In this document: in pieces, positions 14,161 through 21,273 of the stretch
How positions within the stretch are numbered: the first letter of the stretch is position 1
How the letters are laid out: each line of letters starts with the position of its first letter
The notes under the pieces: generated by a model
What the model was told of the DNA's origin: nothing
What the model saw: only the letters and a program-made list of their open reading frames with translations
Databases searched by the model: none
Source of the DNA: Bacillota bacterium
GTDB lineage: Bacteria; Bacillota; Bacilli; Tumebacillales; Effusibacillaceae
Length of the DNA: 21,273 nucleotides
Assembly (NCBI GenBank): GCA_020059765.1
Contig: JAGVBM010000170.1
Location: forward strand, 1 to 21,273
Direction: 5' to 3'
Made by a program: the position numbers and the translations under genes

Positions 14161-15448
14161 GTGCCGTCACCCCTTCCTTATCCCGCAAGAAGTACACCGT
14201 ATCCAGTTGGATCTGCTGCGCGACTCGTACCACGTCTTGCTTGCTGACTTTCTCTGCGAGGGAAATCAACTCTTCCATGGAACGGTAGGCGCCCGATACA
14301 AGTCCTCCGGTATGCACGTCGATCAAACCTTCCGGGGAGTCCTGCAGCGTTCGAAAACTGTTGATCAGGCCGTTTATCGTATAACTCAGTTCCGTGTCCG
14401 AAATGTTGCCCTTTTTCATTTCCTCCAACTGTTGTTTCATGATGGTCAGCGCTTTCTCGTAGTTTTCAATTTGGATTCCCGACTGAATGTACAATAAACC
14501 TTTGTAGGATTCCAATCGGCTTGATGCGTAATAGGCAAGCGACGCTTTTTCCCTGACGTTGATGAACAGCTTCGAGTGAGGGAATCCGCCCAAGATGCCA
14601 TTATAGACAACCAAAGCCGGATAATCCGGGTCGGCATGCGTAATCCGTGTGCGAAGACCGAGATTCAATTTTCCTTGGTTGACATCCAACCGCTCCACGA
14701 TTTCCTTTACTTGTCGGGGAATTACGTCGGTTTGTGTTGGCGTCAGGTTCTCCTGCGGTGTGCGTTCAACGGTAAAATACCGCTGGATCAGGGCAACGAC
14801 GTCCGACGGGTGCACGTTTCCGACCACGTACACGTGCATGGGAGCGGTGGCAACAAGATCCCGGTAAACTTGATACAGATTGTCAGAATTGATTTGTTCC
14901 AGATAGGAGGAACGGCCGAATTTGGGGATGGAGAATCGCTCGCCTTTGGTCATTTCATCGAGGCATCGTTCCGCAGCGTAGACAATTTTGTCATCCAACA
15001 AAGAATCGATTCGTTTCTGATGCTGTTCCTTTTCTTTCTCCACAAAATCGGCCCGGAAACCGCTTCCTTCCTTTTGCGGACGAAGCAACACCTCTGCCAG
15101 CAGCGCGATTCCTTTTTCCAAAAGGGCATCCGCACCGGTTAAGTATTTTTCGTTAACGACTTTCAACAAAAACTCGACGATCTGGCGCTCGCCTTTTTTG
15201 CCAACGGAACCGTACAAGGAAGCTCCGTACAAGTCGGACAACGCAAGCTGAATCGATTCGGCGGTCGGGTACTGTTCGGAACCGCGCAGCAGCACATGCG
15301 GGATCATGGCCCGGGAGGTTGCTTTGTCTTCTTCCAAATCGGTATGAAACATAACTGCCATCGTCGTCAGTTTGAATTTCGTTGTTTGCAGCACATGCAC
15401 ATGCATGTTGTTGATTTGGTTCGTGACAAACGTCTGCAATCTGGTCAC
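14153..15448 (-). CDS. ymfF: M16-family inactive partner, YmfF type
   Basis: A 431-residue M16-like protein whose zinc motif is missing: where HxxEH should stand the sequence reads IPHVLLRGSEQYPT. The later domain is typical (GILGGFPHSKLFINVREKASLAYYASS, with the conserved R/Y region). It is most likely the non-catalytic half of a heterodimer with YmfH. The start is uncertain. GTG 15448 gives MTRLQTFVTNQINNMHVHVL. TTG 15436, 4 codons later, has AGGTGA 5 bases upstream, which pairs well with the 16S tail and is equally good. No RBS precedes the GTG. The following gene overlaps its stop. The preceding zinc-finger gene is separated by a terminator. Confidence 0.87.
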   Translation of the reverse strand: MTRLQTFVTNQINNMHVHVLQTTKFKLTTMAVMFHTDLEEDKATSRAMIPHVLLRGSEQYPTAESIQLALSDLYGASLYGSVGKKGERQIVEFLLKVVNEKYLTGADALLEKGIALLAEVLLRPQKEGSGFRADFVEKEKEQHQKRIDSLLDDKIVYAAERCLDEMTKGERFSIPKFGRSSYLEQINSDNLYQVYRDLVATAPMHVYVVGNVHPSDVVALIQRYFTVERTPQENLTPTQTDVIPRQVKEIVERLDVNQGKLNLGLRTRITHADPDYPALVVYNGILGGFPHSKLFINVREKASLAYYASSRLESYKGLLYIQSGIQIENYEKALTIMKQQLEEMKKGNISDTELSYTINGLINSFRTLQDSPEGLIDVHTGGLVSGAYRSMEELISLAEKVSKQDVVRVAQQIQLDTVYFLRDKEGVTAHA

Positions 15449-15505
15449 CTGCCCATTTTTTATCTTTTCATCATTATTATGTACATTATTTCTGGTTTGG
15501 TCATC

Positions 15506-15540
15506 AAAAAATCAAAACCCTTGCAAATACAAGGGTTTTG
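15506..15540 (-). terminator. Terminator of the small zinc-finger gene
   Basis: 11-bp perfect stem CAAAACCCTTG (15513-15523) and CAAGGGTTTTG (15530-15540), 6-base loop. On the minus strand it is followed by ATTTTTTG, so it stops transcription from the upstream small gene before ymfF. Confidence 0.82.
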
Positions 15541-15557
15541 CAACATCTATATGGAAA

Positions 15558-15788
15558 TCAGCCGCGGCGCTGGCTTCGTGCAGCCGCCTGTGCAATGTCA
15601 AAATCCATTCGGGTGATAATGGTAGATTCCCGAATCCAGTTTTGAACTTCTCTACTCATCGTCGGAGTCACATATTTCGGAGTTCCGTATCGGTCGAGCA
15701 ACTCCTTTTTCGTCAAATTGTGTTTGTTCACACAATGATTGTTTGTCAGAATCTCCATCAGTTCACCGCATATTGGACACTGAAACAT
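15558..15788 (-). CDS. Small C2H2-like zinc-finger protein, 76 aa
   Basis: Begins MFQCPICGELMEIL, then NNHCVNKHNLTKKELLDRYG: a CxxC pair (Cys4, Cys7) and an H-x4-H pair, with HNLTKKELLDRYGTP after it. The layout C-x2-C, H-x4-H and the [H/N]LT..E....YG tail resembles the Ros/MucR zinc-finger family and short phage zinc fingers, so DNA binding is plausible. The ATG at 15788 has GGGAGG 7 bases upstream, which fixes the start; the open frame to 15815 adds only MEWPMGG-like residues that include the RBS. The basic tail (AAARSQRRG) fits nucleic-acid binding. It is a single cistron with its own terminator. Function is unknown. Confidence 0.72.
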   Translation of the reverse strand: MFQCPICGELMEILTNNHCVNKHNLTKKELLDRYGTPKYVTPTMSREVQNWIRESTIITRMDFDIAQAAARSQRRG

Positions 15789-16087
15789 TGTCATTCCTCC
15801 CATTGGCCATTCCATACCGGAGCGGCCGCGTTAAGGTGTAATGATTCTGATCTTTCTGCAGCTGTTCTGCTACGACGAGTAATCTAATATTTAATTGTTC
15901 TTTCACAGTCTACTCTAAATTCGTCACTCCAACAAGGGACCAGAGATATAATTTACAGAATATGCAAAATACCTCTGCCCCGAACTAAATGGGCCTTTGG
16001 ACACCCACCAAGAGTCCCGTTCCCATGTTCTTACGCTATGAAACAACAGCCCGTCACATGACATGCAAATGAAAACAACCGAATGTT
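15789..16087. other. Intergenic region without a recognisable gene
   Basis: About 300 bases between the zinc-finger gene and yunB hold no convincing ORF with an RBS. I see A/T-rich stretches near 15880-15960 and a weak minus-strand promoter candidate with 4/6 boxes (TAGACT and TATTAG, 17 bp apart). A small 4-5-bp hairpin lies around 15994-16014 (TTGG/CCAA), and a 6-bp stem AAAACA/TGTTTT near 16072-16089 just after the yunB stop. None is a clear terminator or known RNA. No tRNA, T-box or 6S-like feature was recognised by eye. Confidence 0.5.
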
Positions 16088-16822
16088 TTACTTTCCGTTA
16101 TTCGGCGAAATGGGATACATAGGTGTAGGTGTACCCGGGGGAACAAACGGATTTCCTGCAGAATCGTAAAAAAACTGCGGAACTTCGCCAATCACGACAA
16201 ACGAAGCGACGGGAATTTGCGAATGTAGTTCTGTCGTTTTCGAAACCAAGGGAATGATGATGTTGACCTGCACGTCAATATCCAATGTCAGCATATGTTT
16301 GGTTTGGTTGATGCCTAGTGTTTCGGAACGTTCCTTAATATCTGATATGACTGTTCCAATTGGGATCATAGTTACTGGAACAGTGGGTCCCATGGCGGCC
16401 AGAATGGTCGAATGAAATGCTTGCCCGATAGGCAATTTGACTTTCAACAGATTTTTGGCGTTTATCTCATTCAACACTTCTTGCACTCGAAGGGTCGCCT
16501 GACTCTTGATTCGATTTGCTTCGTTCAAATTGAACACGGCCGATCGGATATTTCCTTGATTGTCTTTGTAGAATATGACGATCTCCGTGTAGTCGATCTC
16601 TTCGGCCACTTTTTTGCTGATCGCGTCATTGATCGCTTCCGTTGCAATCTTTCGGGCGTAACTTTCCGCCACCTGTGCAAAAACAGGCCGCAAATTATAC
16701 TCAATGAAAAGAAACGTTTGCACAATAAAGAACAAGACAAAGAATGAAGTTGCAGCCGCAATGACTTTCCAGCGCTTGACGGGTTTGCGCAGGCGCATCT
16801 TTCTTCTTCGAAATCTCAGCAT
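16088..16822 (-). CDS. yunB: Sporulation protein YunB
   Basis: A 244-residue YunB-family protein, a mother-cell (SigE) sporulation protein of unknown biochemical role in B. subtilis. A very basic N-terminus (MLRFRRRKMRLRKPVKRW) precedes one membrane helix at about 21-40. A large extracytoplasmic domain follows, with INDAISKKV, TLRVQEVLNEINAKNL, MGPTVPVTMIPIGTVISD and NIIIPLVSKTTELHSQIPV. It ends in a Pro-rich tail (PPGTPTPMYPISPNNGK). ATG 16822 has AAGGGGAGG 7 bases upstream. On the minus strand CATAAAAT, a near match to the SigE -10, precedes it by about 24 bases. The neighbouring histidine kinase strengthens a sporulation context. Confidence 0.88.
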   Translation of the reverse strand: MLRFRRRKMRLRKPVKRWKVIAAATSFFVLFFIVQTFLFIEYNLRPVFAQVAESYARKIATEAINDAISKKVAEEIDYTEIVIFYKDNQGNIRSAVFNLNEANRIKSQATLRVQEVLNEINAKNLLKVKLPIGQAFHSTILAAMGPTVPVTMIPIGTVISDIKERSETLGINQTKHMLTLDIDVQVNIIIPLVSKTTELHSQIPVASFVVIGEVPQFFYDSAGNPFVPPGTPTPMYPISPNNGK

Positions 16823-16845
16823 ATGTACGCCTCCCCTTCGTCTTC

Positions 16846-16853
16846 ATTTTATG
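16846..16853 (-). promoter_or_regulatory. Candidate sigma-E-like -10 of yunB
   Basis: On the minus strand CATAAAAT matches 7 of 8 positions of the SigE -10 (CATACAAT) about 24 bases before the ATG. The expected ATATT-type -35 at 13-15 bp is not present; the nearest ATAT lies too far away, at about 20 bp. The call rests on the -10 and the gene's known SigE regulation. Confidence 0.3.
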
Positions 16854-16922
16854 AACGAAACAGGTCAGGCAGTACATATCCTCTTTTCCGACACTTCAAA
16901 CATTCCATCTGAAAGCGTGGGT

Positions 16923-16954
16923 CAAAAAAAAAGCGTCCTAGCGAAAGGACACTT
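16923..16954 (-). terminator. Terminator overlapping the kinase stop codon
   Basis: On the minus strand AAG, a mismatch, and GTCCT (16935-16939) pair with AGGAC (16946-16950) and CTT, loop 6, followed by a run of nine T (16924-16932). The stem includes the stop codon at 16938-16940. Confidence 0.75.
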
Positions 16955-18077
16955 CTTTATAAGCAGGGCGCGTATCTTCCAAATTGACGAGATCGTCTTG
17001 CAGGCAAGGAATTTCAATTTCGGCAACTGTTCCCTTGCCCGGTTCGCTTGACAGCACAATTTTACCGCTCATACGCTCGACAATTTGTTGACAGATGGAG
17101 AGTCCCAATCCGGGACGATCATCTTTTGTAGTCACAAACGGATCAAAAGCGTTTTTCAATATTTCTTCCGACATCCCCCGGCCATTATCCTGTACACTCA
17201 GTCGCACAGTATCCTCCAACGTTTCAACCGACAGATAAATTTTGCCTGCATGCAGCTGTCCGTCAAAGGATTCCAGCGCGTTTTTGACAAGGTTTGTCAG
17301 TACGACTGTCAGTTCATCCGGATCGCCAAAAAATTTGCGGTTCTGCCGAGGAAACTCACAAGCAATACTCACGTGATGAAAAAGAGCAATCTCTTGCAGT
17401 TTTGGGGTCACCGCGTTCATGAAATCATGAACGCGGATGACCTTGTATCGCATCATTTGCGGCTGGCTGATTAACATGAAATCGTTCAAGATCTGCTCAA
17501 TTCTGTGAATTTCCATAAAGAGCAGCGGAAAAATGTTTTTGCATTTGTCGCTGAAACTTTTTTGCACAAGTCCCATGCCCGACAATTTTTGCACATCTCG
17601 CTCAAACAACTGCAAAAAGCCTTTGATGGTTGTCAGCGGATTTCGGATCTCATGCACGGTTCCAGCCGCCATGCTACCGACCGTTGCCATTTTTTCGGTT
17701 CGTACCCGATCTTCCCGCAACTTAATGGATGCAGTTTGATCTTGAAACGTAATAATCGTTCCAACCGTCTGTCCCAGAACAATTAATGGAGAGGCTTCGG
17801 CTGAAAGCACCAATTCCCCGTCGGGCAGGCGAAACTTCAATTCATCAATGCGAACGGTCACTTTTTCCGACAATGCTTGCCGCATGGGATCCATGTCCAG
17901 TTCGGGAAACAGTTCGGATACCCCGCGACCGGTCCACAAAGTTTCCTCAATTTGCAACAAGGACACGGCATACTGATTCATCTGCGCTATATTTCCATCA
18001 ATATCAACCAGTACAACGCCCGATTGCATAAGATTGATGATTTCCTCGGAAAACTGCCTCCAATGATACATGGACAT
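16938..18077 (-). CDS. Cytosolic PAS-domain histidine kinase, sporulation-kinase type
   Basis: A 379-residue soluble sensor kinase. A PAS domain covers about 10-115 (GVVLVDIDGNIAQMNQYA). The H-box AAGTVHEIRNPLTTIKGFLQL has phospho-acceptor His142, and this sequence closely resembles that of the KinA/KinB/KinC/KinE group feeding the Spo0F-Spo0A phosphorelay. HATPase motifs are N-box LTNLVKNALESF, G1 DNGRGMS (298-304), F FDPFVTTK, and G2 PGLGLSICQQ. There is no membrane segment and no adjacent response regulator, so it is an orphan. Compared with KinA-type dimerisation domains, about 14 extra residues lie between GFLQL and the second helix (around 160-190). ATG 18077 has AAGGAG 6 bases upstream. 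The frame's upstream GTG (18095) would contain that RBS and is rejected. Sporulation function is inferred from the H-box and promoter. Confidence 0.87.
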   Translation of the reverse strand: MSMYHWRQFSEEIINLMQSGVVLVDIDGNIAQMNQYAVSLLQIEETLWTGRGVSELFPELDMDPMRQALSEKVTVRIDELKFRLPDGELVLSAEASPLIVLGQTVGTIITFQDQTASIKLREDRVRTEKMATVGSMAAGTVHEIRNPLTTIKGFLQLFERDVQKLSGMGLVQKSFSDKCKNIFPLLFMEIHRIEQILNDFMLISQPQMMRYKVIRVHDFMNAVTPKLQEIALFHHVSIACEFPRQNRKFFGDPDELTVVLTNLVKNALESFDGQLHAGKIYLSVETLEDTVRLSVQDNGRGMSEEILKNAFDPFVTTKDDRPGLGLSICQQIVERMSGKIVLSSEPGKGTVAEIEIPCLQDDLVNLEDTRPAYKEVSFR

Positions 18078-18126
18078 TGAACGCTCCTTCGACACAGGTC
18101 ATATGATCAAATCACCTTCATCTTGA

Positions 18127-18153
18127 ATTAGCTACGAGTTTCCAATTTCCTGC
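18127..18153 (-). promoter_or_regulatory. Candidate sigma-H promoter of the histidine kinase
   Basis: On the minus strand GCAGGAAAT (18145-18153) fits the SigH -35 RnAGGAwWW fully. After 11 bases AGCTAAT (18127-18133) fits the -10 RnnGAAT at 6 of 7. kinA and other early sporulation genes of B. subtilis are SigH-dependent with this geometry. It lies about 50 bases before the kinase ATG. Confidence 0.55.
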
Positions 18154-18184
18154 AAAACTTCTTATTTTTTTTTGGGAGGAAATC

Positions 18185-19450
18185 CTATTGGAGGATCACT
18201 TTAGCGAATTTCCGTTTTCCGACCTGCAGAATCATGCCGTTTTCCAGTTTGATTTGGGTTTCTGCATCATCAATTTTTTCTCCGTTGATTTTCACGCCGC
18301 CCTGCTGCACCATCCGGCGAGCTTCCCCGTTGGAGGGACAAAGTCCTGTTTCAGTCAGCAGCTTGACAACCCACAGCGTACCTTCCGCAAGCTGAACTTC
18401 CGGAACATCATCAGGAATCGCACCCTGCTGGAACACTGTCTTAAAGTGCTCTTCCGCCGCCTTCGCCGCATCGATGCCGTGATAACGGGTCACGATTTCG
18501 CGCGCAAGGCGCATCTTTGCATCCCTCGGATGAAGAGTCTGTTCGGCCAAACCGGATTTGATCATTGCCAGTTCTTCAATCGGCACATCGGTGACAAGTT
18601 CAAAATATTTCACCATCAGTTCATCGGGAATCGACATCGTTTTGCCGTATTGCTCGTTCGGCCCTTCATTAATTCCGATGTAGTTGCCAAGAGATTTGGA
18701 CATTTTCTGGACGCCGTCCAATCCTTCGAGAATCGGCATCATGATCGCCACTTGTTGTTCCTGTCCAAACTCTTTCTGCAACATGCGGCCCATTAACAGG
18801 TTGAATTTTTGATCCGTTCCGCCCAATTCAATATCGGCCTTCATTGCGACCGAATCGTACCCTTGCATTAACGGATACAGGAATTCATGCAGCGAAATCG
18901 GCAGATTTCCTGTGAATCGTTTGTGAAAATCCTCCCGTTCCAACATTCGCGCCACCGTCAACGTAGAGGTCAGTTTCACCACGTCTTCGAAGGACATAGG
19001 GGCCAGCCATTGAGAGTTGTACAGAATTTCCGTCTTCTCCGGATCCAAAACTTTAAAAGCTTGATCCGCATAAGATTTGGCGTTGCTCAAAACCTCTTCC
19101 CGCGTCAATTGTTTCCGTGTTTCCGACTTCCCCGTAGGATCCCCGACCATCCCTGTAAAATCACCGATCAACAATTGAATGCGATGCCCCAGTTCCTGCA
19201 ACTGGCGCATTTTGTTTAATACGACGGTATGTCCCAAGGTCAAATCGGAGCCGGACGGATCGACACCAAGCTTCACGACAAGCGGTTTATTCTCCCGAAT
19301 CGAACGGCGGATTTTCTTGACAAGTTCCTCTTCCGGAACAATCTCGGCCGTACCCAGACGGATGACGGCCAGTTGGCGCTCCACTGCTTCTTCCAATCGC
19401 GGATCCCATTCATTCGATTGATTCGCTTCTTTTTCTTTGTCGTTTTTCAT
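18185..19450 (-). CDS. tyrS: Tyrosyl-tRNA synthetase
   Basis: Class I synthetase charging tRNA-Tyr. 421 residues. The HIGH counterpart is LTLGH (70-74), the KMSKS motif is at 249-253 (VQKMSKSLGN), and the TyrRS tyrosine-site signature is LLIGDFTGMVGDPTGKS. QGYDS and LGGTDQKFN follow, with a C-terminal S4 RNA-binding domain (about 355-421: GGVKINGEKIDD). The HLGH-type first motif and DPSGSDLTLGH place it in the TyrZ-like bacterial class. ATG 19450 has GGGGAG 8 bases upstream; the open frame to 19555 (MMEYLNIDF) is not supported. No T-box leader is visible upstream, unlike many Bacillus tyrS genes, and two overlapping -10 candidates precede it. Divergent from the PBP gene. Confidence 0.96.
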   Translation of the reverse strand: MKNDKEKEANQSNEWDPRLEEAVERQLAVIRLGTAEIVPEEELVKKIRRSIRENKPLVVKLGVDPSGSDLTLGHTVVLNKMRQLQELGHRIQLLIGDFTGMVGDPTGKSETRKQLTREEVLSNAKSYADQAFKVLDPEKTEILYNSQWLAPMSFEDVVKLTSTLTVARMLEREDFHKRFTGNLPISLHEFLYPLMQGYDSVAMKADIELGGTDQKFNLLMGRMLQKEFGQEQQVAIMMPILEGLDGVQKMSKSLGNYIGINEGPNEQYGKTMSIPDELMVKYFELVTDVPIEELAMIKSGLAEQTLHPRDAKMRLAREIVTRYHGIDAAKAAEEHFKTVFQQGAIPDDVPEVQLAEGTLWVVKLLTETGLCPSNGEARRMVQQGGVKINGEKIDDAETQIKLENGMILQVGKRKFAKVILQ

Positions 19451-19569
19451 CTGTATCGCTCCCCAGAAAGAATCCCCCTCCAAAAGAAACAGAAACAATG
19501 GAAAGGGAATGGATGTCTCATTTTTGGAAAAGTCTATATTCAAGTATTCCATCATGCATATTTATTCTA

Positions 19570-19608
19570 ATTGTACCAAAAGTACCATACCCCGGAGTAC
19601 GTTGTCAA
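19570..19608 (-). promoter_or_regulatory. tyrS promoter region
   Basis: On the minus strand a perfect -35 TTGACA (19603-19608) is followed after 18 bp by TACTTT with an extended TGG (19579-19587). A second extended -10 TGGTACAAT (19570-19578) sits 9 bp further on, forming a short direct repeat TGGTAC. Which is used is undetermined. Confidence 0.5.
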
Positions 19609-19648
19609 AACGGACTTCTCCAAATCTCTCAACCTATTTCCGCTGATT

Positions 19649-19657
19649 TGGTATAAT
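19649..19657 (+). promoter_or_regulatory. Extended -10 promoter of the PBP gene
   Basis: TGGTATAAT: a perfect -10 TATAAT (19652-19657) with the extended TG (19649-19650). A good -35 is absent. It lies about 25 bases before the PBP ATG. Confidence 0.6.
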
Positions 19658-19681
19658 AGAAACACGTTAGGGGGAAAATGA

Positions 19682-21273
19682 ATGACCGAAGAATTAAAAA
19701 GAGAATCGAGAAAAAACAAAAAACAAAAGAAAGCTCGCAAACTCCGGTTTTGGCTTACATTATCCCTATTGTCCTTCCTCGTTCTGGGAATGATCGGACT
19801 GGCGGCGGGGGCCGGGTATGCCTACTATCTGATTCAGGATACGCCTGAATTCAGTCCGAAAGCATTTGCCAATCTTGCCTCGACGACCAACGTGTACGAT
19901 CGAAACGGCGAATTGTTGGGTTCGATGCAGACGGACGGAAACCGTGAATTGATTAAAAATCTTGATGAAGTTTCCCCATTTGTCGTACAAGCATTTATCG
20001 CAGCCGAAGACAAAAACTTCTACCGTCATCACGGGGTCAATCCGTGGGCAATTGCGCGGGCCGCCTATCAAAACTTTATCGGCGGCGGCATTGTTTCCGG
20101 TGCCAGCACCATCACGCAGCAAACGGTAAAAAATGTGATCTTCCCTGCGCAAGAACAAACGATTAAGCGAAAAGTGCAAGAGATTTACCTTGCTTTCAAA
20201 GTGGAACAAGCTATGACCAAAGAGGAAATTCTGACTCATTATTTCAACTGGATCTACTTCGGAAAATCGGGTCAATCCAATATTTATGGCATTCAAGCGG
20301 CTTCCAAGGCTTTTTTTGGAAAACCGGCCAAAGAACTGAATTTGGCGCAATCCGCATTGCTGGCTGCATTGCCGAACAATCCAAGCAAGTACAATTTTTA
20401 TACCTCCTTGGACAAGGCATTGGAGTATCAAGATTATGTGTTGAAAGAGATGGTTCAATCCGGTTTGATCTCGCAGGAGCAATATCAAACTGCTCGTTCC
20501 TTTGATATTCAGACCTCGATCGGCAAACCGCAAGTCACCGAGACCGGGTACAGCCATTATCCTTTTGTTATATCGGAAGTGGAACAACGGGCAGCGGAAC
20601 AACTGATGACCGTGGCCAAATACGACAACTTGGACGACGCACGGCAGGCCCTGTTCAAGGGAGGCTACAAAGTCTATACCACGATTGACAAAAAACTGCA
20701 GGATTCGGTGGATCAAGTGTTGGCCAGCAACAACAACTTTTATCCGAAACCGATCAACTATACCGCCAAAAACGGCAAAAAAGTGGAGAATGCGATCCAA
20801 CAGGCAGGCGCTTCCTTGATTGAAAACAAAACGGGGGCGATTCTCGCCATCGGGGGCGGACGGGATTACAAGCGGGACCAGAATAATCATACGACCCTTC
20901 CGCGGCAACCGGGTTCCACAATGAAGCCGATTGCAGTTTACGCTCCCGCCATGGAATTGAAGAAACTCTCACCCGGATCTGTCATCGACGACGTGCCGAC
21001 CCCTTTGGCCAACGCCAATGCGGCAGGCGGCAAGTATTATCCGATGAATCATGACCATCAATTTCACGGCTTGCTTACCGTTCGCGAAGCATTGCTGCAA
21101 TCCTACAACATACCCGCGATCAAAACGACCGAGATGATCTCTCCCAAGGTCGGGCTTGATTATGTAAAAAAAATGGGCGCACAGCACCTGCAGCAAAGCG
21201 ATGAACATTTGGTTGCCGGGATCGGCGGACTTGCTTTCGGGATGACTGTCGAAGAGGCCACCAGCGCCTACAG
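19682..21273 (+). CDS. Class A penicillin-binding protein (PBP1A-type), 3'-truncated by window end
   Basis: Bifunctional glycosyltransferase/transpeptidase. The visible 530 residues start with a charged cytosolic tail (MTEELKRESRKNKKQKK) and one membrane helix (about 24-50). The GT51 domain has FIAAEDKNFYRHHGVNPWAI (catalytic Glu109), GASTITQQTVKN and a KRKVQEIYLAFKVE segment. The transpeptidase domain carries GSTMKP with nucleophile Ser412 and Lys415, and the SYN motif at 474-476. The KTG motif lies beyond the right edge. ATG 19682 has AGGGGG 7 bases upstream. It continues past 21273. Divergent from tyrS. It is not a response to any neighbour. Confidence 0.93.
   Translation, partial: MTEELKRESRKNKKQKKARKLRFWLTLSLLSFLVLGMIGLAAGAGYAYYLIQDTPEFSPKAFANLASTTNVYDRNGELLGSMQTDGNRELIKNLDEVSPFVVQAFIAAEDKNFYRHHGVNPWAIARAAYQNFIGGGIVSGASTITQQTVKNVIFPAQEQTIKRKVQEIYLAFKVEQAMTKEEILTHYFNWIYFGKSGQSNIYGIQAASKAFFGKPAKELNLAQSALLAALPNNPSKYNFYTSLDKALEYQDYVLKEMVQSGLISQEQYQTARSFDIQTSIGKPQVTETGYSHYPFVISEVEQRAAEQLMTVAKYDNLDDARQALFKGGYKVYTTIDKKLQDSVDQVLASNNNFYPKPINYTAKNGKKVENAIQQAGASLIENKTGAILAIGGGRDYKRDQNNHTTLPRQPGSTMKPIAVYAPAMELKKLSPGSVIDDVPTPLANANAAGGKYYPMNHDHQFHGLLTVREALLQSYNIPAIKTTEMISPKVGLDYVKKMGAQHLQQSDEHLVAGIGGLAFGMTVEEATSAY

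Noticed and set aside
15372..15887. Cys-rich plus-strand frame of 171 aa over ymfF, its terminator and the zinc-finger gene
   Set aside because: It crosses a minus-strand terminator and two minus-strand genes with good RBSs, and has no RBS or domain.
19766..20908. Long minus-strand open frame (380 aa) inside the PBP gene
   Set aside because: The plus strand encodes a full PBP with catalytic motifs in this span, and the minus frame shows no family features.

Overview
The window looks like ordinary chromosome of an endospore-forming Bacillota (class Bacilli). Base composition is near 50% GC. Strong AAGGAG/GGGGGA-type ribosome binding sites are common, and TTG and GTG starts are used several times. 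The sporulation protein YunB, a cytosolic PAS histidine kinase of the sporulation type, an MurC of the Bacillus/Streptococcus type and the YmfF/YmfH M16 pair all point the same way. An Alicyclobacillaceae-like member (Effusibacillus/Tumebacillus type) is my guess; this is inference, not proof. I see no CRISPR array, insertion sequence, tRNA, rRNA or phage block.

Layout, left to right. The 3' end of an unrecognised gene is followed by a SEDS glycosyltransferase (FtsW/RodA/SpoVE family) and a metallo-beta-lactamase-fold hydrolase, closed by a clear terminator. Next is a secreted PhoX-type alkaline phosphatase with an N-terminal stalk domain, preceded by an 11-bp-phased array of PhoP-like boxes, so it is probably a phosphate-starvation gene. 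Two small unrecognised genes lie on the minus strand, then tcdA (tRNA ct6A dehydratase) on the plus strand. A chromosomal ParM/StbA-like actin ATPase (minus) faces away from an M23 peptidase and bactofilin operon (plus), which makes a cytoskeleton/cell-wall neighbourhood. After a long terminator comes queD-queE-queC (7-deazaguanine/queuosine precursor synthesis).

From about 10.2 kb to 19.5 kb everything is on the minus strand. In coordinate order it holds a secreted glycerophosphodiester phosphodiesterase whose 3' end overlaps queC antisense, murC, the M16 peptidases YmfH (HxxEH intact) and YmfF (HxxEH lost), a small zinc-finger protein, yunB, an orphan sporulation-type histidine kinase with a candidate sigma-H promoter, and tyrS. 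A divergent promoter region then leads into a class A penicillin-binding protein that runs off the right edge.

Themes are peptidoglycan synthesis and remodelling (SEDS protein, M23, bactofilin, MurC, PBP1), phosphate scavenging (PhoX, GDPD), tRNA modification (TcdA, QueDEC) and sporulation (YunB, kinase). I found no clear novel defence or mobile system. The most interesting items are the PhoP-box array on a Sec-type stalk-PhoX fusion, the actin-like/bactofilin neighbourhood, the sigma-H-like promoter of the orphan kinase, and the antisense gene overlap.
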